NCBI RefSeq assembly: GCF_030269645.1
Contig: NZ_BSTR01000030.1
Location: 1 to 64,000, forward strand
Direction: 5' to 3'
DNA length: 64,000 nucleotides
Source of the DNA: Actinokineospora sp. NBRC 105648
GTDB lineage: Bacteria > Actinomycetota > Actinomycetes > Mycobacteriales > Pseudonocardiaceae
In this document: piece by piece, positions 1 to 9,083 of the stretch
Layout of the letters: every line of letters begins with the position of its first letter
Numbering within the stretch: the stretch's first letter is position 1
Position numbers and translations under genes: made by a program
Notes under the pieces: generated by a model
What the model was told of the DNA's origin: nothing
Databases searched by the model: none
Seen by the model: only the letters and a program-made list of their open reading frames with translations

Positions 1-244
1 TTCGTGCGGGGCCCCTAGAGCACCGCGGTGGAGAGAAAAGGGCAGGGTAAGGGCATCCCCACCCACGGCAAGTTTAGCGGCACTCTCCCCCCACACGAAG
101 CGAGTCCACTAGATCGAGCATCCGTAGTGGGCGTTGCGTACCAGCGGGGTCGGCCTATCCGCTGCGGGAAGGGAAGGGAAGGGAAGGGAAGGGAAGGGAA
201 GGGAAGGGAAGGGAAGGGAAGGGCCCCGCCGCTATGCTCGGTCC
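1..244. other. Non-coding edge with no recognisable gene
   Basis: I see no convincing gene here; the open frames have no family features and are interrupted by the microsatellite at 166-223. The region lies downstream of the minus-strand LOG gene that stops at 245-247. It could hold that gene's 3' untranslated region or part of something that continues outside the window. Confidence 0.5.
166..223. repeat. GGGAA microsatellite, 11 copies
   Basis: Eleven perfect head-to-tail copies of the pentanucleotide GGGAA followed by GGG. The tract lies about 20 bp past the stop codon of the downstream LOG-family gene, outside any recognised coding region. A uniform pentamer run of this kind is prone to slippage, so copy number may differ between isolates. 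Confidence 0.97.
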
Positions 245-784
245 CTAACCCGCGCAAGCGTCCAAGGCCTCAGTCACAGTTCGGGCCACCACAAGACTGT
301 CCACAGCGGCCTGGGTCGCGAACCCCCGGGACGCCAACTCCCGGACCCAGTTCAACATCCCCTCCCAGTGGTCGTCCGGGTCCAGCAGCACCACTGGCTT
401 CGCGTGCATGCCCAGGTACCGCGAAGTCCACACCTCGAACAGTTCCTCGCAGGTCCCCAGTCCGCCCGGCAGCGCCAGGAAGGCGTCCGCGCGGTCGTCC
501 ATCTCGCGTTTTCGGTCGCGCATCGTGTCCACGACGATGAGTTCGTCTGCGTCTGGGTCGGCGTGCTCCAGCTCTACCAGTCCACGTGGGATGACGCCCA
601 GGGTCCTGGCTCCCCCGCGTCGGGCCGCTCTGGCGACCGAGCCCATCATCGCCGCCGCTGAGCCGCCCCAGACCAGGGACCAGTCGCGGGCGGCCAGTTC
701 TGCGCCGACCTCGTCCGCCAGGTCCAGGTAGCCGCGTGGGACGGCCGAGTTCGATCCACAGTAGACACACAGGGCCCGGCTCAA
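245..784 (-). CDS. LOG-family (TIGR00730-type) protein, short paralogue
   Basis: A 179-residue single-domain Rossmann-fold protein of the LOG family, members of which release free cytokinin bases from nucleoside monophosphates. The nucleotide-binding region begins with CVYCGSN near the N-terminus, and the family signature PGGLGTCEELFEVWT lies in the C-terminal half, including the glycine loop and the catalytic glutamate. I chose TTG at 784, preceded by GGAG, because it gives a TTGA overlap with the stop of the upstream LOG gene; an in-frame TTG at 799 would add five residues. It probably shares a transcript with that gene. The substrate in a non-plant-associated actinomycete is unknown; older annotations call this family lysine decarboxylase, which is misleading. 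Confidence 0.85.
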   Translation of the reverse strand: MSRALCVYCGSNSAVPRGYLDLADEVGAELAARDWSLVWGGSAAAMMGSVARAARRGGARTLGVIPRGLVELEHADPDADELIVVDTMRDRKREMDDRADAFLALPGGLGTCEELFEVWTSRYLGMHAKPVVLLDPDDHWEGMLNWVRELASRGFATQAAVDSLVVARTVTEALDACAG

Positions 785-1560
785 TGTGCGTCGCTCCAAG
801 CCTGGTAGGCGTTCTCCACGACGCTGACCGCCTCGTCGACGTCGTCGGTGAGGTGCAGCAGGCTCATGTCCTTCTCGCCGATCTTGCCGCCGGCGAGCAC
901 CGAGCTGCGCAGCCAGTCGTAGAGGCCGCCCCAGTAGGACGTGCCGAACAGGACGACCGGGAACTTCGTGACCTTCTTGGTCTGCACCAGGGTCAGCGCC
1001 TCGAAGAGTTCATCCAGCGTTCCGAAGCCGCCGGGGAGGCAGATGAACGCCTGCGAGTACTTGATGAACATCGTCTTGCGCGCGAAGAAGTAGCGGAAGT
1101 TGACACCCAGGTCGACCCACGGGTTCAGGCCCTGCTCGAACGGCAGCTCGATCCCCAGCCCGATGGACAGCCCGCCCGCCTCGGAGGCGCCGCGGTTGAC
1201 CGCCTCCATCGCGCCCGGGCCGCCGCCGGTGATGGTGGCGAAGCCCGCGTTGGCCAGGGCGGCGCCGATGTCGCGGCCCAGCTGGTACTCGGCGTCCTCG
1301 CGCTTGGTGCGCGCCGACCCGAACACGGTGACCGCGCGCGGTACCTCGGCCAGGGCACCGAATCCCTCGACGAACTCCGCCTGGATCCGCAGGACCCGCC
1401 ACGGGTCGGTGTGCACCCAGTCGGACGGTCCCCTGGAGTCCAGGAGGCGCTGGTCGGTGGTGCTGGTCTCGTCGCTGCGCTCCCGGCGGAGGGTGACCGG
1501 CCCGCGCTGGCGCTCGCGGGGGTTCTCGTCGGGTGTGTCCAAAGTGCGGTCGGTCGTCAC
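781..1560 (-). CDS. LOG-family (TIGR00730-type) protein, long paralogue
   Basis: A 259-residue LOG-family protein with about 70 extra N-terminal residues, Arg/Glu-rich and probably disordered, ahead of the Rossmann domain (VTVFGSARTKRED, then GGGPGAMEAVNRGA). The catalytic signature PGGFGTLDELFEALT is intact. It starts with GTG at 1560 and its stop overlaps the start of the second LOG gene. From memory, a homologue lies near dapE/dapD in mycobacteria (Rv1205), which matches dapE at 2661-3728 here. The expected activity is phosphoribohydrolase on nucleotide monophosphates; the physiological substrate is not evident. Confidence 0.88.
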   Translation of the reverse strand: MTTDRTLDTPDENPRERQRGPVTLRRERSDETSTTDQRLLDSRGPSDWVHTDPWRVLRIQAEFVEGFGALAEVPRAVTVFGSARTKREDAEYQLGRDIGAALANAGFATITGGGPGAMEAVNRGASEAGGLSIGLGIELPFEQGLNPWVDLGVNFRYFFARKTMFIKYSQAFICLPGGFGTLDELFEALTLVQTKKVTKFPVVLFGTSYWGGLYDWLRSSVLAGGKIGEKDMSLLHLTDDVDEAVSVVENAYQAWSDAH

Positions 1561-1612
1561 GCCGCGAGTCTAGGGTGATCGCCGAGCGCGCGTCGGGACG
1601 AAGGAGCCGTCG

Positions 1613-2086
1613 ATGACCGAGCCGGACCCGACCGAGGCGGCCTTGAACCGGCTGCGCAGGCGGATCGAGCGCCTGGAGGCCGACCGGCTCAGGACCAGGT
1701 CGAGCCTGGGGAACACGCTCTGGCTGGTCGCGCTGTCCGCGGTGCTGCTCACCCTGACGTGCGCCACCTGGTTCACCAGGGGTTCGGCGTCGCCCTACAC
1801 CCTGTGGGAGCTGGTGGACCCGGTCGGCGGGCCCGCGCTGTTCGCGCTGGGGTCGGTGCTGGCGGTCGGGTTCGGGACGATCGGGCTGGCGACGTCGGAG
1901 TCGAAGTGGGCGAACCGGGCGATGGCCCTCGTCAGCGCGGCGGTCGTCGTGGCGGTGGGGGTGCTGGACTCCGGCGCGGGCAAGAACGAGGAGGTCGCCC
2001 CAGCCGGGTGGGCCGCGCTCGTGGTCGCCGGCGCGATCGGGTGCCTGCACATCGCCCGCACCCTGGACAAGCGCGCCTGGGCCTGA
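1613..2086 (+). CDS. Small four-helix membrane protein
   Basis: A 157-residue protein I do not recognise as a named family. A charged N-terminal stretch of about 38 residues (TEAALNRLRRRIERLEADR), probably a short coiled coil, is followed by four hydrophobic segments at roughly residues 39-58, 72-92, 104-120 and 132-146. The layout suggests an inner-membrane protein with a cytoplasmic helix. The next gene encodes a paralogue with the same pattern, so the pair arose by tandem duplication. The ATG start has GGAG nearby upstream. Function unknown. Confidence 0.75.
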   Translation: MTEPDPTEAALNRLRRRIERLEADRLRTRSSLGNTLWLVALSAVLLTLTCATWFTRGSASPYTLWELVDPVGGPALFALGSVLAVGFGTIGLATSESKWANRAMALVSAAVVVAVGVLDSGAGKNEEVAPAGWAALVVAGAIGCLHIARTLDKRAWA

Positions 2087-2176
2087 ACCGTTGCCCGGTA
2101 TCGCCAAACTCCCCTCGGCCCGCGCGCCGCGCCCCTATGGTGATCTTCGTTCGCACTTCTGGCGGAGGAGGACCCG

Positions 2177-2653
2177 GTGACCGACCCCGATCTCGTCGAG
2201 GCGAGACTGCGCTCCCTGCAGGTCCAGGTGGAGCGCATGGACGCCGAGCGGGCCGAGACCGCCAGGCGCCTGCGCGGCACGCTCCTGGTCACCGCCCTGT
2301 CCGGCGCCCTGCTCGCCCTCACCTGCGGCACGTGGCGCGAGAACTCCCGCGAGGTGCGCTTCACGCTGTGGGGGATGGTGGACAGCGTCGGGTTCGAGGC
2401 GGTGCTGGTCCTGGTGCTGGTGGTGGGGGTCGCGCTCGGGTCGGTCCTGCTCGCGGCGAGCCCGGCCAGAGCCACCGGGCTGCGCCAGCTCATGGGCGGG
2501 ATCGCCGTGGCGACCACGGCCCCGATCCTCTACCTGAACGCTGTCCTGTTCGAGGGCACCCTGGACACGGCGGCCTGGGTGAGCCTGGTCCTGGTGGTCT
2601 TGGTGGGCTGCCTGAACATCGGCCGCACGCTGAAACCGGTCGACTGGACGTGA
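2177..2653 (+). CDS. Small four-helix membrane protein, paralogue of the preceding gene
   Basis: A 158-residue protein collinear with the gene at 1613-2086. Both have an N-terminal amphipathic Arg/Glu helix (VEARLRSLQVQVERMDAER), then LLVTALSGALLALTCGTW, matching WLVALSAVLLTLTCATW in the first copy, and both end with GCL-(N/H)-IARTL/IGRTL. Four membrane segments are predicted by eye. The GTG start at 2177 follows a strong GGAGGAGG ribosome-binding sequence. The two genes are separated by 90 bp and lie between the divergent LOG genes and the convergent dapE. Function unknown. Confidence 0.75.
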   Translation: MTDPDLVEARLRSLQVQVERMDAERAETARRLRGTLLVTALSGALLALTCGTWRENSREVRFTLWGMVDSVGFEAVLVLVLVVGVALGSVLLAASPARATGLRQLMGGIAVATTAPILYLNAVLFEGTLDTAAWVSLVLVVLVGCLNIGRTLKPVDWT

Positions 2654-2660
2654 CCGGGGG

Positions 2661-3728
2661 CTACGCCCCGACGAAGCGGCGCAGGACCTCGACGCAGCGG
2701 TGGATGTCGGCGATCGGGACGTTCTCCTGCTGGGTGTGCGCCAGCGTCGGGTCGCCCGGGCCGAAGTTGACCGCCGGGATGCCCAGCGCGGCGAAGCGGG
2801 CCACGTCGGTCCACCCGAGCTTGGCCACCGGCTCGCCGCCCGCGGCCTCGACCAGCTCGCGCGCGGCGGGCGCGCCGAGCCCGGGCAGGGCACCCGCGCT
2901 CGCGTCGGCCACCCGCACGTCGTAGTCGCTGAACACCTCGCGCAGGTAGGCCTCGGCGTCGGCGGGCGACCGGTCCGGGGCGAACCGGAAGTTGACCTTG
3001 AGCAGTGCCTCGTCCGGGACGACGTTGCCCGCGACGCCCCCGGAGACGTGCACCGCCAGCAGGCTCTCGCGGTAGTGGCAGCCGTCGATGTCCACCGAGC
3101 GCGACTCGTAGGCGGCCAAGATCGCCAACGCCGGGGCCAGGGCGTGGATCGCGTTGACGCCCATCCAGGCGCGCGCCGGGTGGGCGCGCTTGCCCGTGGT
3201 GCGCAGCTCGACCCGCATGGTGCCCTGGCAGCCCGCCTCGACCACCGCGTTGGACGGCTCGCAGACAACCGCGAGGTCGCCGCGCATCCAGTCGGGCAGC
3301 TCGCGCTCGACCCGGCCCAGGCCGTTGCGCGCGGCGTCGACCTCTTCGCAGTCGTAGAACAGGAAAGTGAGGTCGTGCCGGGGTTCGGTGACCGCGGCGG
3401 CGAGGTGCAGCATGACCGCGTCGCCGCCCTTCATGTCCACTGTGCCCAGTCCGTGCAGCACGCCGTCGGCGCGCCGGGACGGCAGGTTCCGGTTCTCCGG
3501 CACGGTGTCCAGGTGCCCGGCGAACACGACCCGGCTGGGACGCCCCAGGTTCGTCCGCGCCAGCACCGAGTTGCCCGAGCGCACCACCTCCAGGTGCGGG
3601 GCCTGCGACCGCAGCGCCCGCTCGACGGCGTCGGCGAGCACGGCCTCGTCGCCGGACTCGCTGGGCACGTCCACCAGCACGGCGGTCAGGTCGACGGGAT
3701 CGGCGGTGAGATCGAGCTCAACGGTCAC
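2661..3728 (-). CDS. dapE: Succinyl-diaminopimelate desuccinylase
   Basis: A 355-residue M20 metallopeptidase that hydrolyses N-succinyl-LL-2,6-diaminopimelate, giving LL-DAP for lysine and peptidoglycan synthesis in the cytoplasm. The first metal motif GHLDTVP (His72, Asp74) is followed by [10 protein letters not shown], the catalytic pair CEE (in YDCEEVDA), and an oligomerisation domain with [10 protein letters not shown]. The frame stays open far upstream, but similarity begins at the GTG at 3728 ([14 protein letters not shown]). It is divergent from dapD across 45 bp, so the two succinylase-pathway genes probably share a control region. Length and architecture fit the actinobacterial DapE subfamily. 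Confidence 0.95.
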   Translation of the reverse strand: MTVELDLTADPVDLTAVLVDVPSESGDEAVLADAVERALRSQAPHLEVVRSGNSVLARTNLGRPSRVVFAGHLDTVPENRNLPSRRADGVLHGLGTVDMKGGDAVMLHLAAAVTEPRHDLTFLFYDCEEVDAARNGLGRVERELPDWMRGDLAVVCEPSNAVVEAGCQGTMRVELRTTGKRAHPARAWMGVNAIHALAPALAILAAYESRSVDIDGCHYRESLLAVHVSGGVAGNVVPDEALLKVNFRFAPDRSPADAEAYLREVFSDYDVRVADASAGALPGLGAPAARELVEAAGGEPVAKLGWTDVARFAALGIPAVNFGPGDPTLAHTQQENVPIADIHRCVEVLRRFVGA

Positions 3729-3773
3729 GGCCCGTAAGGCTACCCTCGGCCCGCATTGGCTACCGTGTCGGCT

Positions 3774-4760
3774 GTGAGCAGCGCAGAGACCACACAGAGC
3801 CGGGGCGCGCACGGCGTCGGGCTGGCGACCGTGACCCCCGACGGCACCGTCCTGGACACCTGGTTCCCCAGCCCCCGCCTCGGCGCGGCGGCGACCCCGG
3901 CGGGCACCCGGCGGCTGTCGGAGAACGAGGCGACCGAGGAGCTCGGCGCGGGCGTGTCCGCCCTGCTGGGCCCGGACACCGCGCGCGGGGTCGAGGTGAT
4001 CGCGGTGCGCACCAGCGTCGACGACCTGGCGAGCCCGCCCGCCGACGCGCACGACGTCTACCTGCGGCTGCACCTGCTGTCCAGCAGGCTGGTGCGCCCG
4101 CACGGGCAGAACCTGGACGGGGTCTTCGGCCTGCTGGCCAACGTCGTGTGGACCAACCACGGCCCGTGCCCGGTCGAGGGCTTCGAGGTCACCCGGCTGC
4201 GGCTGCGGGCGCGCGGCCAGGTCACCGTGTTCGGTGTGGACAAGTTCCCGCGGATGGTCGACTACGTGCTGCCGACCGGGGTCCGGATCGCCGAGGCCGA
4301 CCGGGTCCGGCTGGGCGCGCACCTGGCGGCGGGCACCACGGTGATGCACGAGGGCTTCGTGAACTTCAACGCGGGCACGCTCGGCGCGTCCATGGTGGAG
4401 GGTCGCATCTCGGCGGGCGTCGCGGTCGGCGACGGCTCCGACGTCGGCGGCGGCGCGTCGATCATGGGCACGCTCTCCGGCGGCGGCAAGGAGACGATCA
4501 GCATCGGCGAGCGCTGCCTGCTGGGGGCGAACGCGGGCATCGGCATCTCGCTCGGCGACGACTGCGTGGTCGAGGCGGGCCTCTACGTCACCGCGGGCAC
4601 GAAGGTGACCCTGGCCGACGGCACGCTGGTCAAGGCGCGCGACCTGTCCGGGCAGTCCGGCCTGCTGTTCCGGCGCAACTCGGCCACCGGCCGGGTGGAG
4701 GTCGTCTCCCGCGACGGCTCCGGCATCGAGCTCAACACCGCGCTGCACGCGAACGACTGA
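3774..4760 (+). CDS. dapD: 2,3,4,5-tetrahydropyridine-2,6-dicarboxylate N-succinyltransferase
   Basis: A 328-residue enzyme that transfers succinate from succinyl-CoA to tetrahydrodipicolinate, the first committed step of the succinylase branch to meso-DAP and lysine. The N-terminal domain opens with [20 protein letters not shown], characteristic of actinobacterial DapD. The C-terminal half is a left-handed beta-helix built on hexapeptide repeats ([52 protein letters not shown]). I chose GTG at 3774; in-frame TTG 3756 and GTG 3765 are alternatives. It is divergent from dapE, which acts two steps later; dapC, the step between, is at 28292-29398. Confidence 0.95.
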   Translation: MSSAETTQSRGAHGVGLATVTPDGTVLDTWFPSPRLGAAATPAGTRRLSENEATEELGAGVSALLGPDTARGVEVIAVRTSVDDLASPPADAHDVYLRLHLLSSRLVRPHGQNLDGVFGLLANVVWTNHGPCPVEGFEVTRLRLRARGQVTVFGVDKFPRMVDYVLPTGVRIAEADRVRLGAHLAAGTTVMHEGFVNFNAGTLGASMVEGRISAGVAVGDGSDVGGGASIMGTLSGGGKETISIGERCLLGANAGIGISLGDDCVVEAGLYVTAGTKVTLADGTLVKARDLSGQSGLLFRRNSATGRVEVVSRDGSGIELNTALHAND

Positions 4761-4784
4761 CGACGGGGCGGCGCGCGGGCCAAT

Positions 4785-5654
4785 ATGATGGCCGGCGTGA
4801 CTGACCTCGGCGAACACATCCGGGCCCGGCTCGCCGCGCAGGCGGACGAGCTGGCCGACCGCACCGACGGCGCCCGCGAGGGCACCGATCCCGAGCACGT
4901 GCACCAGATGCGGGTGGCGGTGCGGCGGGCGCGGGCGGCGCTCAAGGCCGGGATGCCGTTGCCGGAGCTGGACGCCGAGCTCAAGTGGCTCGGCGCCTCC
5001 CTCGGCGCGGTCCGCGACCTCGATGTCCAGCTCGACAGCCTGCGCGAGCGCGCGGCGGGCTTCTCCGCCGAGGAGCTGGCCGCGGTCGAGAAGCTGTTGA
5101 ACGCCCTGGTGGTCGAACGCCGAACAGCCCGCCGCAAGATGCTGGGTGTGTTGCGCAGCAAGCGGTACAAGGCCACACTGCGCGCCCTGCGGGCGGCTGC
5201 GGAATCGGGCACCATCGAGGTGGCCGAGGACGAGGAACCGCCCGCCCTGGTCAGCGTCGTGCACAAGCCGCACCGCCGGTTGATGAAGGCGGCCGCGGCC
5301 CTGGGCGAGGACCCGCCGGACGACGACCTGCACGAGCTCCGCATCCACGGCAAGCGCTTGCGCTACGCCGCGGAGATGGCCGAGGTAGCGGCGAAGAAGA
5401 AGGTCCGCGCCCTGGTCACGGCCACCAAGGCCTTCCAGGACATCCTCGGCGACCACCAGGACGCCTGCTTCGCCGAGGACACCATCCGCCGACTCGTGGC
5501 GGACCTGGGCGACGGCGTCGAGGTCGACGTGGTCTTCGTCGCGGGCAGGCTGGTGGAACGCGAACGGGCCCGCAAGGTCGTGTGCCGCGCCCAGTGGCGC
5601 CCCGCCCTGGCCGATGTCGACTCCGCGGCGGCGGTCCTCTTCAGCGACAGCTGA
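4785..5654 (+). CDS. CHAD domain-containing protein
   Basis: A 289-residue all-helical CHAD protein. The two family halves are visible: [17 protein letters not shown] near residues 38-55, and [21 protein letters not shown] near 183-203, each carrying the conserved His and Arg/Lys residues that form the basic polyphosphate-binding surface. Characterised CHAD proteins bind inorganic polyphosphate granules; no catalytic CYTH domain is fused here. It lies 24 bp after dapD on the same strand and could be cotranscribed. It ends 10 bp from the convergent end of brxHI, so it marks the left edge of the BREX island. Confidence 0.88.
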   Translation: MMAGVTDLGEHIRARLAAQADELADRTDGAREGTDPEHVHQMRVAVRRARAALKAGMPLPELDAELKWLGASLGAVRDLDVQLDSLRERAAGFSAEELAAVEKLLNALVVERRTARRKMLGVLRSKRYKATLRALRAAAESGTIEVAEDEEPPALVSVVHKPHRRLMKAAAALGEDPPDDDLHELRIHGKRLRYAAEMAEVAAKKKVRALVTATKAFQDILGDHQDACFAEDTIRRLVADLGDGVEVDVVFVAGRLVERERARKVVCRAQWRPALADVDSAAAVLFSDS

Positions 5655-5664
5655 CCCCGGTCGC

Positions 5665-7764
5665 CTATGCCTGGCGCTGAACGTGGACGAAGCTGTGCGG
5701 CTCCCGTAGCACGCGCTCAGCCCCGGGCAGATCCGCAAGTCGGGCCGCCAGCGTGGCCTCGGCGAGTCGCGGGGGCAAAGCGGCACTGAACTTGAGCCCC
5801 GCCAGAGCGCGGTCATCGACGTCAGGCAGGCACAGTCGACCCTCCAGCGCACGGATGCCCTTCGACCAGTGCGCCGGTGTCAGGTCGGATCGCAGCCTGA
5901 TCGAGTGGTCGTCGACCTGTTGGCCCTGATCACCGAGATCACCGATGGAGGTCAGCAACGTCGCGTTGGCGCGGTGACCTGCCCAAGTCCACCATCGCAG
6001 GTCCGCACCGTCGACAGCCACCACATTCGCAGCCGGGTGCACTTGCCCGCGCCGCAAATCGCGGATGTCGGAGAGTGCGGCGGTCGCTCGCGGGGTCATG
6101 GACACCGGTGGTTCTTCACCCAACACGACCGCACGCATGGACCGGCACAACTCGAACGTCGCCCCACCGGTACCTGCAGACAGCCACAAGGCCTTGCCGA
6201 CGCCGTCCGCGGGCTCGACAAAGCACCGCCGCCGTTTCCAGTCGACCCAGGTGACCCGCCAGGTACGACCGGCCAGCAGGATCAGTCGAGGACCCGCACA
6301 GGGTGCGACGAGCAGCATCGGATCGGTCCGTCCAACCTCCGCCCGCCCTGAGATCACCACGAACTGCGGGGGTGCGGTGAACACCGCCGTGAGATCCATG
6401 AAGTGGCGGTGGCCATAGCGCCGCTCTGCCTCAGGCCCGACGAAGAGCATTCCGTCATCCTGATCGAGAAACCCGTGCTCGACGAGGTGCCGAAAAATGG
6501 GATTCGCCGACGCGAACGGCCCCAACCCGTGCCACCAGTCCTGCCACGTCCGATCGCCTATAGTGCTTTCCTGGAGGCACAGGGCCAACAGCTGCTGGGC
6601 GACGATGTGCCGTGGATCGGGCGGAGGTATGACCGCCTCGACAAAGCCCCGCGACCACAGCAGCAACAGGCCCGCGGCAGCAAGGAGCTCGTCCTTGCGC
6701 ACGGCGAGGAACAAGCAGTTGCGGGTGCCACCTGGCCTGCGCCCGGTCCGGCCCAGACGTTGCAGGAACGAGGCAACAGTGCCTGGCGCACCGATCTGGA
6801 TCACCCGGTCGAGATCGCCGACATCAATGCCGAGTTCGAGGGTGGAAGTGGACACGATCACGCAATCGCGCGCTTCGGCGAAGGCCGTCTCGGCACGTCG
6901 CCGTTCGTCGATGGAGAGCGACGCGTGGGACAGGAACGTCGTCACCCCGTAGGCGCGCAGTGCCGCGCCGATCTCCTCGACGCGTGCGCGGGAGTCGCAG
7001 AACACAAGCCGTTTCTCCCCGCGGTGCAGAGCGGAGATCACACGGGCTGCGTTGTCGATCGTGCCGACGTAGTCGAGGTCGATCTCCGGCACGACGACGG
7101 CGGCATCGCTCACTGGAGCGACGACGCGGGCCGGGCGACGCCCAGCGCCCGAGCCCTGCAACCACGTCAGCAGGTCATCGGGGTTGCCCACCGTGGCCGA
7201 CAGCCCGATCCGCTGGATCGGCCCGCCTGCGATCTCGGTGAGCCGCTCGAGCACCGCGAGCAGGTGCCAGCCCCGGTCGTCGGCCGCGAACGCGTGAACC
7301 TCGTCGATGACGATTGCCCGGAGGTCGGCGAAGAGCCTGCGGTGGTCGACCTTGGTGGAGACGAGCATGGACTCGATCGACTCTGGGGTGGTGAGCAGGA
7401 TGTCCGGAGGATCGCGCAGGATGGCCTGCCTGCGCGGTTGGCTGACATCGCCATGCCACAGCGCCACCCGGCGACCAGTCCACCCGGCGTACGACTCCAG
7501 CCGGGGAAGCAAGTTGTTGAGCAGTGCCTTGAGCGGGCAGACATAGAGCACTGAGAGCCCACGGGAATGGCTCGCCTCCATGGCCGTGAGCAGTGGAAAC
7601 ACGGCGGCTTCGGTCTTGCCACCCGCGGTCGGGGCCAGGAGCACGGCGTCGTCACCGGCCAACAGGGGGGCTACGGACTCCTGCTGCAAGGGGCGCAGCG
7701 AGCGCCACCCCAGGGTGTTCACGATGTGGTGGGCCAGCACCGGGTTGAGCAGGTCGATGCTCAC
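5665..7764 (-). CDS. brxHI: BREX-2 DEAD/DEAH-box helicase BrxHI
   Basis: A 699-residue superfamily 2 helicase, last gene of the BREX-2 operon. Walker A is PTAGGKT (Lys50) and motif II is DEVH (Asp154-His157). Motif III is GLSATVGN, and the C-terminal RecA domain carries [12 protein letters not shown] (motif VI). It begins with GTG at 7764 in a GTGA overlap with brxD, indicating translational coupling. In BREX type 2 a helicase of this class always accompanies pglWXYZ and brxD; its likely job is remodelling DNA during methylation or exclusion, but the exact role is not established. The last 200 residues form the family-specific C-terminal region without a recognisable nuclease motif. Confidence 0.92.
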   Translation of the reverse strand: MSIDLLNPVLAHHIVNTLGWRSLRPLQQESVAPLLAGDDAVLLAPTAGGKTEAAVFPLLTAMEASHSRGLSVLYVCPLKALLNNLLPRLESYAGWTGRRVALWHGDVSQPRRQAILRDPPDILLTTPESIESMLVSTKVDHRRLFADLRAIVIDEVHAFAADDRGWHLLAVLERLTEIAGGPIQRIGLSATVGNPDDLLTWLQGSGAGRRPARVVAPVSDAAVVVPEIDLDYVGTIDNAARVISALHRGEKRLVFCDSRARVEEIGAALRAYGVTTFLSHASLSIDERRRAETAFAEARDCVIVSTSTLELGIDVGDLDRVIQIGAPGTVASFLQRLGRTGRRPGGTRNCLFLAVRKDELLAAAGLLLLWSRGFVEAVIPPPDPRHIVAQQLLALCLQESTIGDRTWQDWWHGLGPFASANPIFRHLVEHGFLDQDDGMLFVGPEAERRYGHRHFMDLTAVFTAPPQFVVISGRAEVGRTDPMLLVAPCAGPRLILLAGRTWRVTWVDWKRRRCFVEPADGVGKALWLSAGTGGATFELCRSMRAVVLGEEPPVSMTPRATAALSDIRDLRRGQVHPAANVVAVDGADLRWWTWAGHRANATLLTSIGDLGDQGQQVDDHSIRLRSDLTPAHWSKGIRALEGRLCLPDVDDRALAGLKFSAALPPRLAEATLAARLADLPGAERVLREPHSFVHVQRQA

Positions 7765-9083
7765 GGCAGATCCAGGTCGACGTCCTCGGCACGGGTAGCG
7801 GCGTTGCGCTCGACGTCAGTCATCTCCGTCGCGTTGACTGTGAGCGCGTAGTCGACGCGGGGATCGAAATCACCGAACTCGTCGACCCGGTCGAGTACGT
7901 CCTGCACCAGCTTGCGCAGGAACAGCCGAGGCGCGATCCCCACCTTCCCGCCGAGCCCACCGGTGACCGCGGTAGCCAGCTGGGCGATGTAAGCGTCGTC
8001 GACCACAGACTTGATCCGGTCGGGGTGGCGAGCCGCGCCCGCGTAGAGATCCCGTACAGCCCGGCCCAGCTCCCCCAGCTTCGCGAGGTCGAATCCGGTC
8101 AGACGCAGCTGCACGGCCTTGGGCGAGTCGAACCGCGGATCTGTCGACAGATCGGTCGCGAGGCGCTGTGCCAGCGGCGGCAGGCGCTGGACACCCTGCT
8201 GGCCGTCGAAGAACGCCGGTGTGCCGGTGATGACGAGGAACAGCCCGGGGAAGCGACCAGCGTCGATCTCGTCGAGCAGTTGACGGAGCGCGTTGAGCCC
8301 TTTCTCGCGCACATCCCCGCGGACTCGCTGCAGGGTTTCGATCTCGTCGAGCACGACGAGCAGGCCGGGATGGCCACAGTCGCGCAGCACCGTCAACAGA
8401 CCCTGCAGAAAGCCGAGAGCACCGAAGTGGTCGAGGTCACCACGGACACCAGCGAGTCGGCGCGCACTCGCGGCCACCGACTTCTGGCCGCCCAACCAGG
8501 CGATTATGCCCTCTGAGTTGGCTGCGTCCCCAGCGGCTCGCGCGCGCCGGTATCCCCGCAGGGCCGCGGAAAAAGCCGGGGTGCTGCGGGCGACGCCCGC
8601 CAAGCGCTGCTCCATAAGCACGTCGACCGCTTCGGCGAGGGCTTCTTGGTCGGTCTCGTCGACCTCGCCCGCCTCGAGGGTTTCCTCCTCAAGGGTGTAG
8701 ATCCAGGAATCGACCACGGCGCGCAGTGCGCTCGGCTGGTGCGTGGCCGTGGTGAGCCGCTCGGTCAACCTCCGGTAGACAGTCTCCAGCCGGTGCAGGG
8801 GTGTCTCGGTCTCGGAGATCTGGATCTCGGTGACGGCGAGGCCCGCGCGCTTGGCGCGCTCAGCCAGCCAACGCGCGAAGAAGGTCTTGCCGGAACCGTA
8901 GTCGCCGCGGATGGCGTGGAAGGCGGCACCGCCACCCGCGGCGGTCGCGATATCGTCGTCCATGGCCCGGGTGAAGCGATCCAACCCCACAGCGAAGAGG
9001 TCCAGGCCGCTGTGCGGCACGGTGCCCCGACGTAGTGCGTCGATCACCTCGCGTCTGCGAACCGCGCTGACCGAGGCAGTCAT
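7761..9083 (-). CDS. brxD: BREX system ATP-binding protein BrxD
   Basis: A 440-residue P-loop ATPase of the DUF2791 type. Walker A is GDYGSGKTFF (Lys66), and the Walker B segment LLVVLDEIETLQ carries Asp246-Glu247. The segment VLITGTPAFFDGQQGVQRL is typical of the sensor region of AAA-like ATPases in this family. It starts with ATG at 9083, overlapping the pglZ stop by four bases, and its own stop overlaps the brxHI start. BrxD is a diagnostic gene of BREX types 2 and 6 and occurs next to a helicase, as here. Its biochemical role is unsettled; DNA-loading ATPase for the defence complex is a reasonable inference. Confidence 0.92.
   Translation of the reverse strand: MTASVSAVRRREVIDALRRGTVPHSGLDLFAVGLDRFTRAMDDDIATAAGGGAAFHAIRGDYGSGKTFFARWLAERAKRAGLAVTEIQISETETPLHRLETVYRRLTERLTTATHQPSALRAVVDSWIYTLEEETLEAGEVDETDQEALAEAVDVLMEQRLAGVARSTPAFSAALRGYRRARAAGDAANSEGIIAWLGGQKSVAASARRLAGVRGDLDHFGALGFLQGLLTVLRDCGHPGLLVVLDEIETLQRVRGDVREKGLNALRQLLDEIDAGRFPGLFLVITGTPAFFDGQQGVQRLPPLAQRLATDLSTDPRFDSPKAVQLRLTGFDLAKLGELGRAVRDLYAGAARHPDRIKSVVDDAYIAQLATAVTGGLGGKVGIAPRLFLRKLVQDVLDRVDEFGDFDPRVDYALTVNATEMTDVERNAATRAEDVDLDLP

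Noticed and set aside
3729-5852. Upstream extension of the dapE frame to more than 1000 codons
   Set aside because: The extension is antisense to dapD and the CHAD gene; DapE similarity begins at the GTG at 3728.
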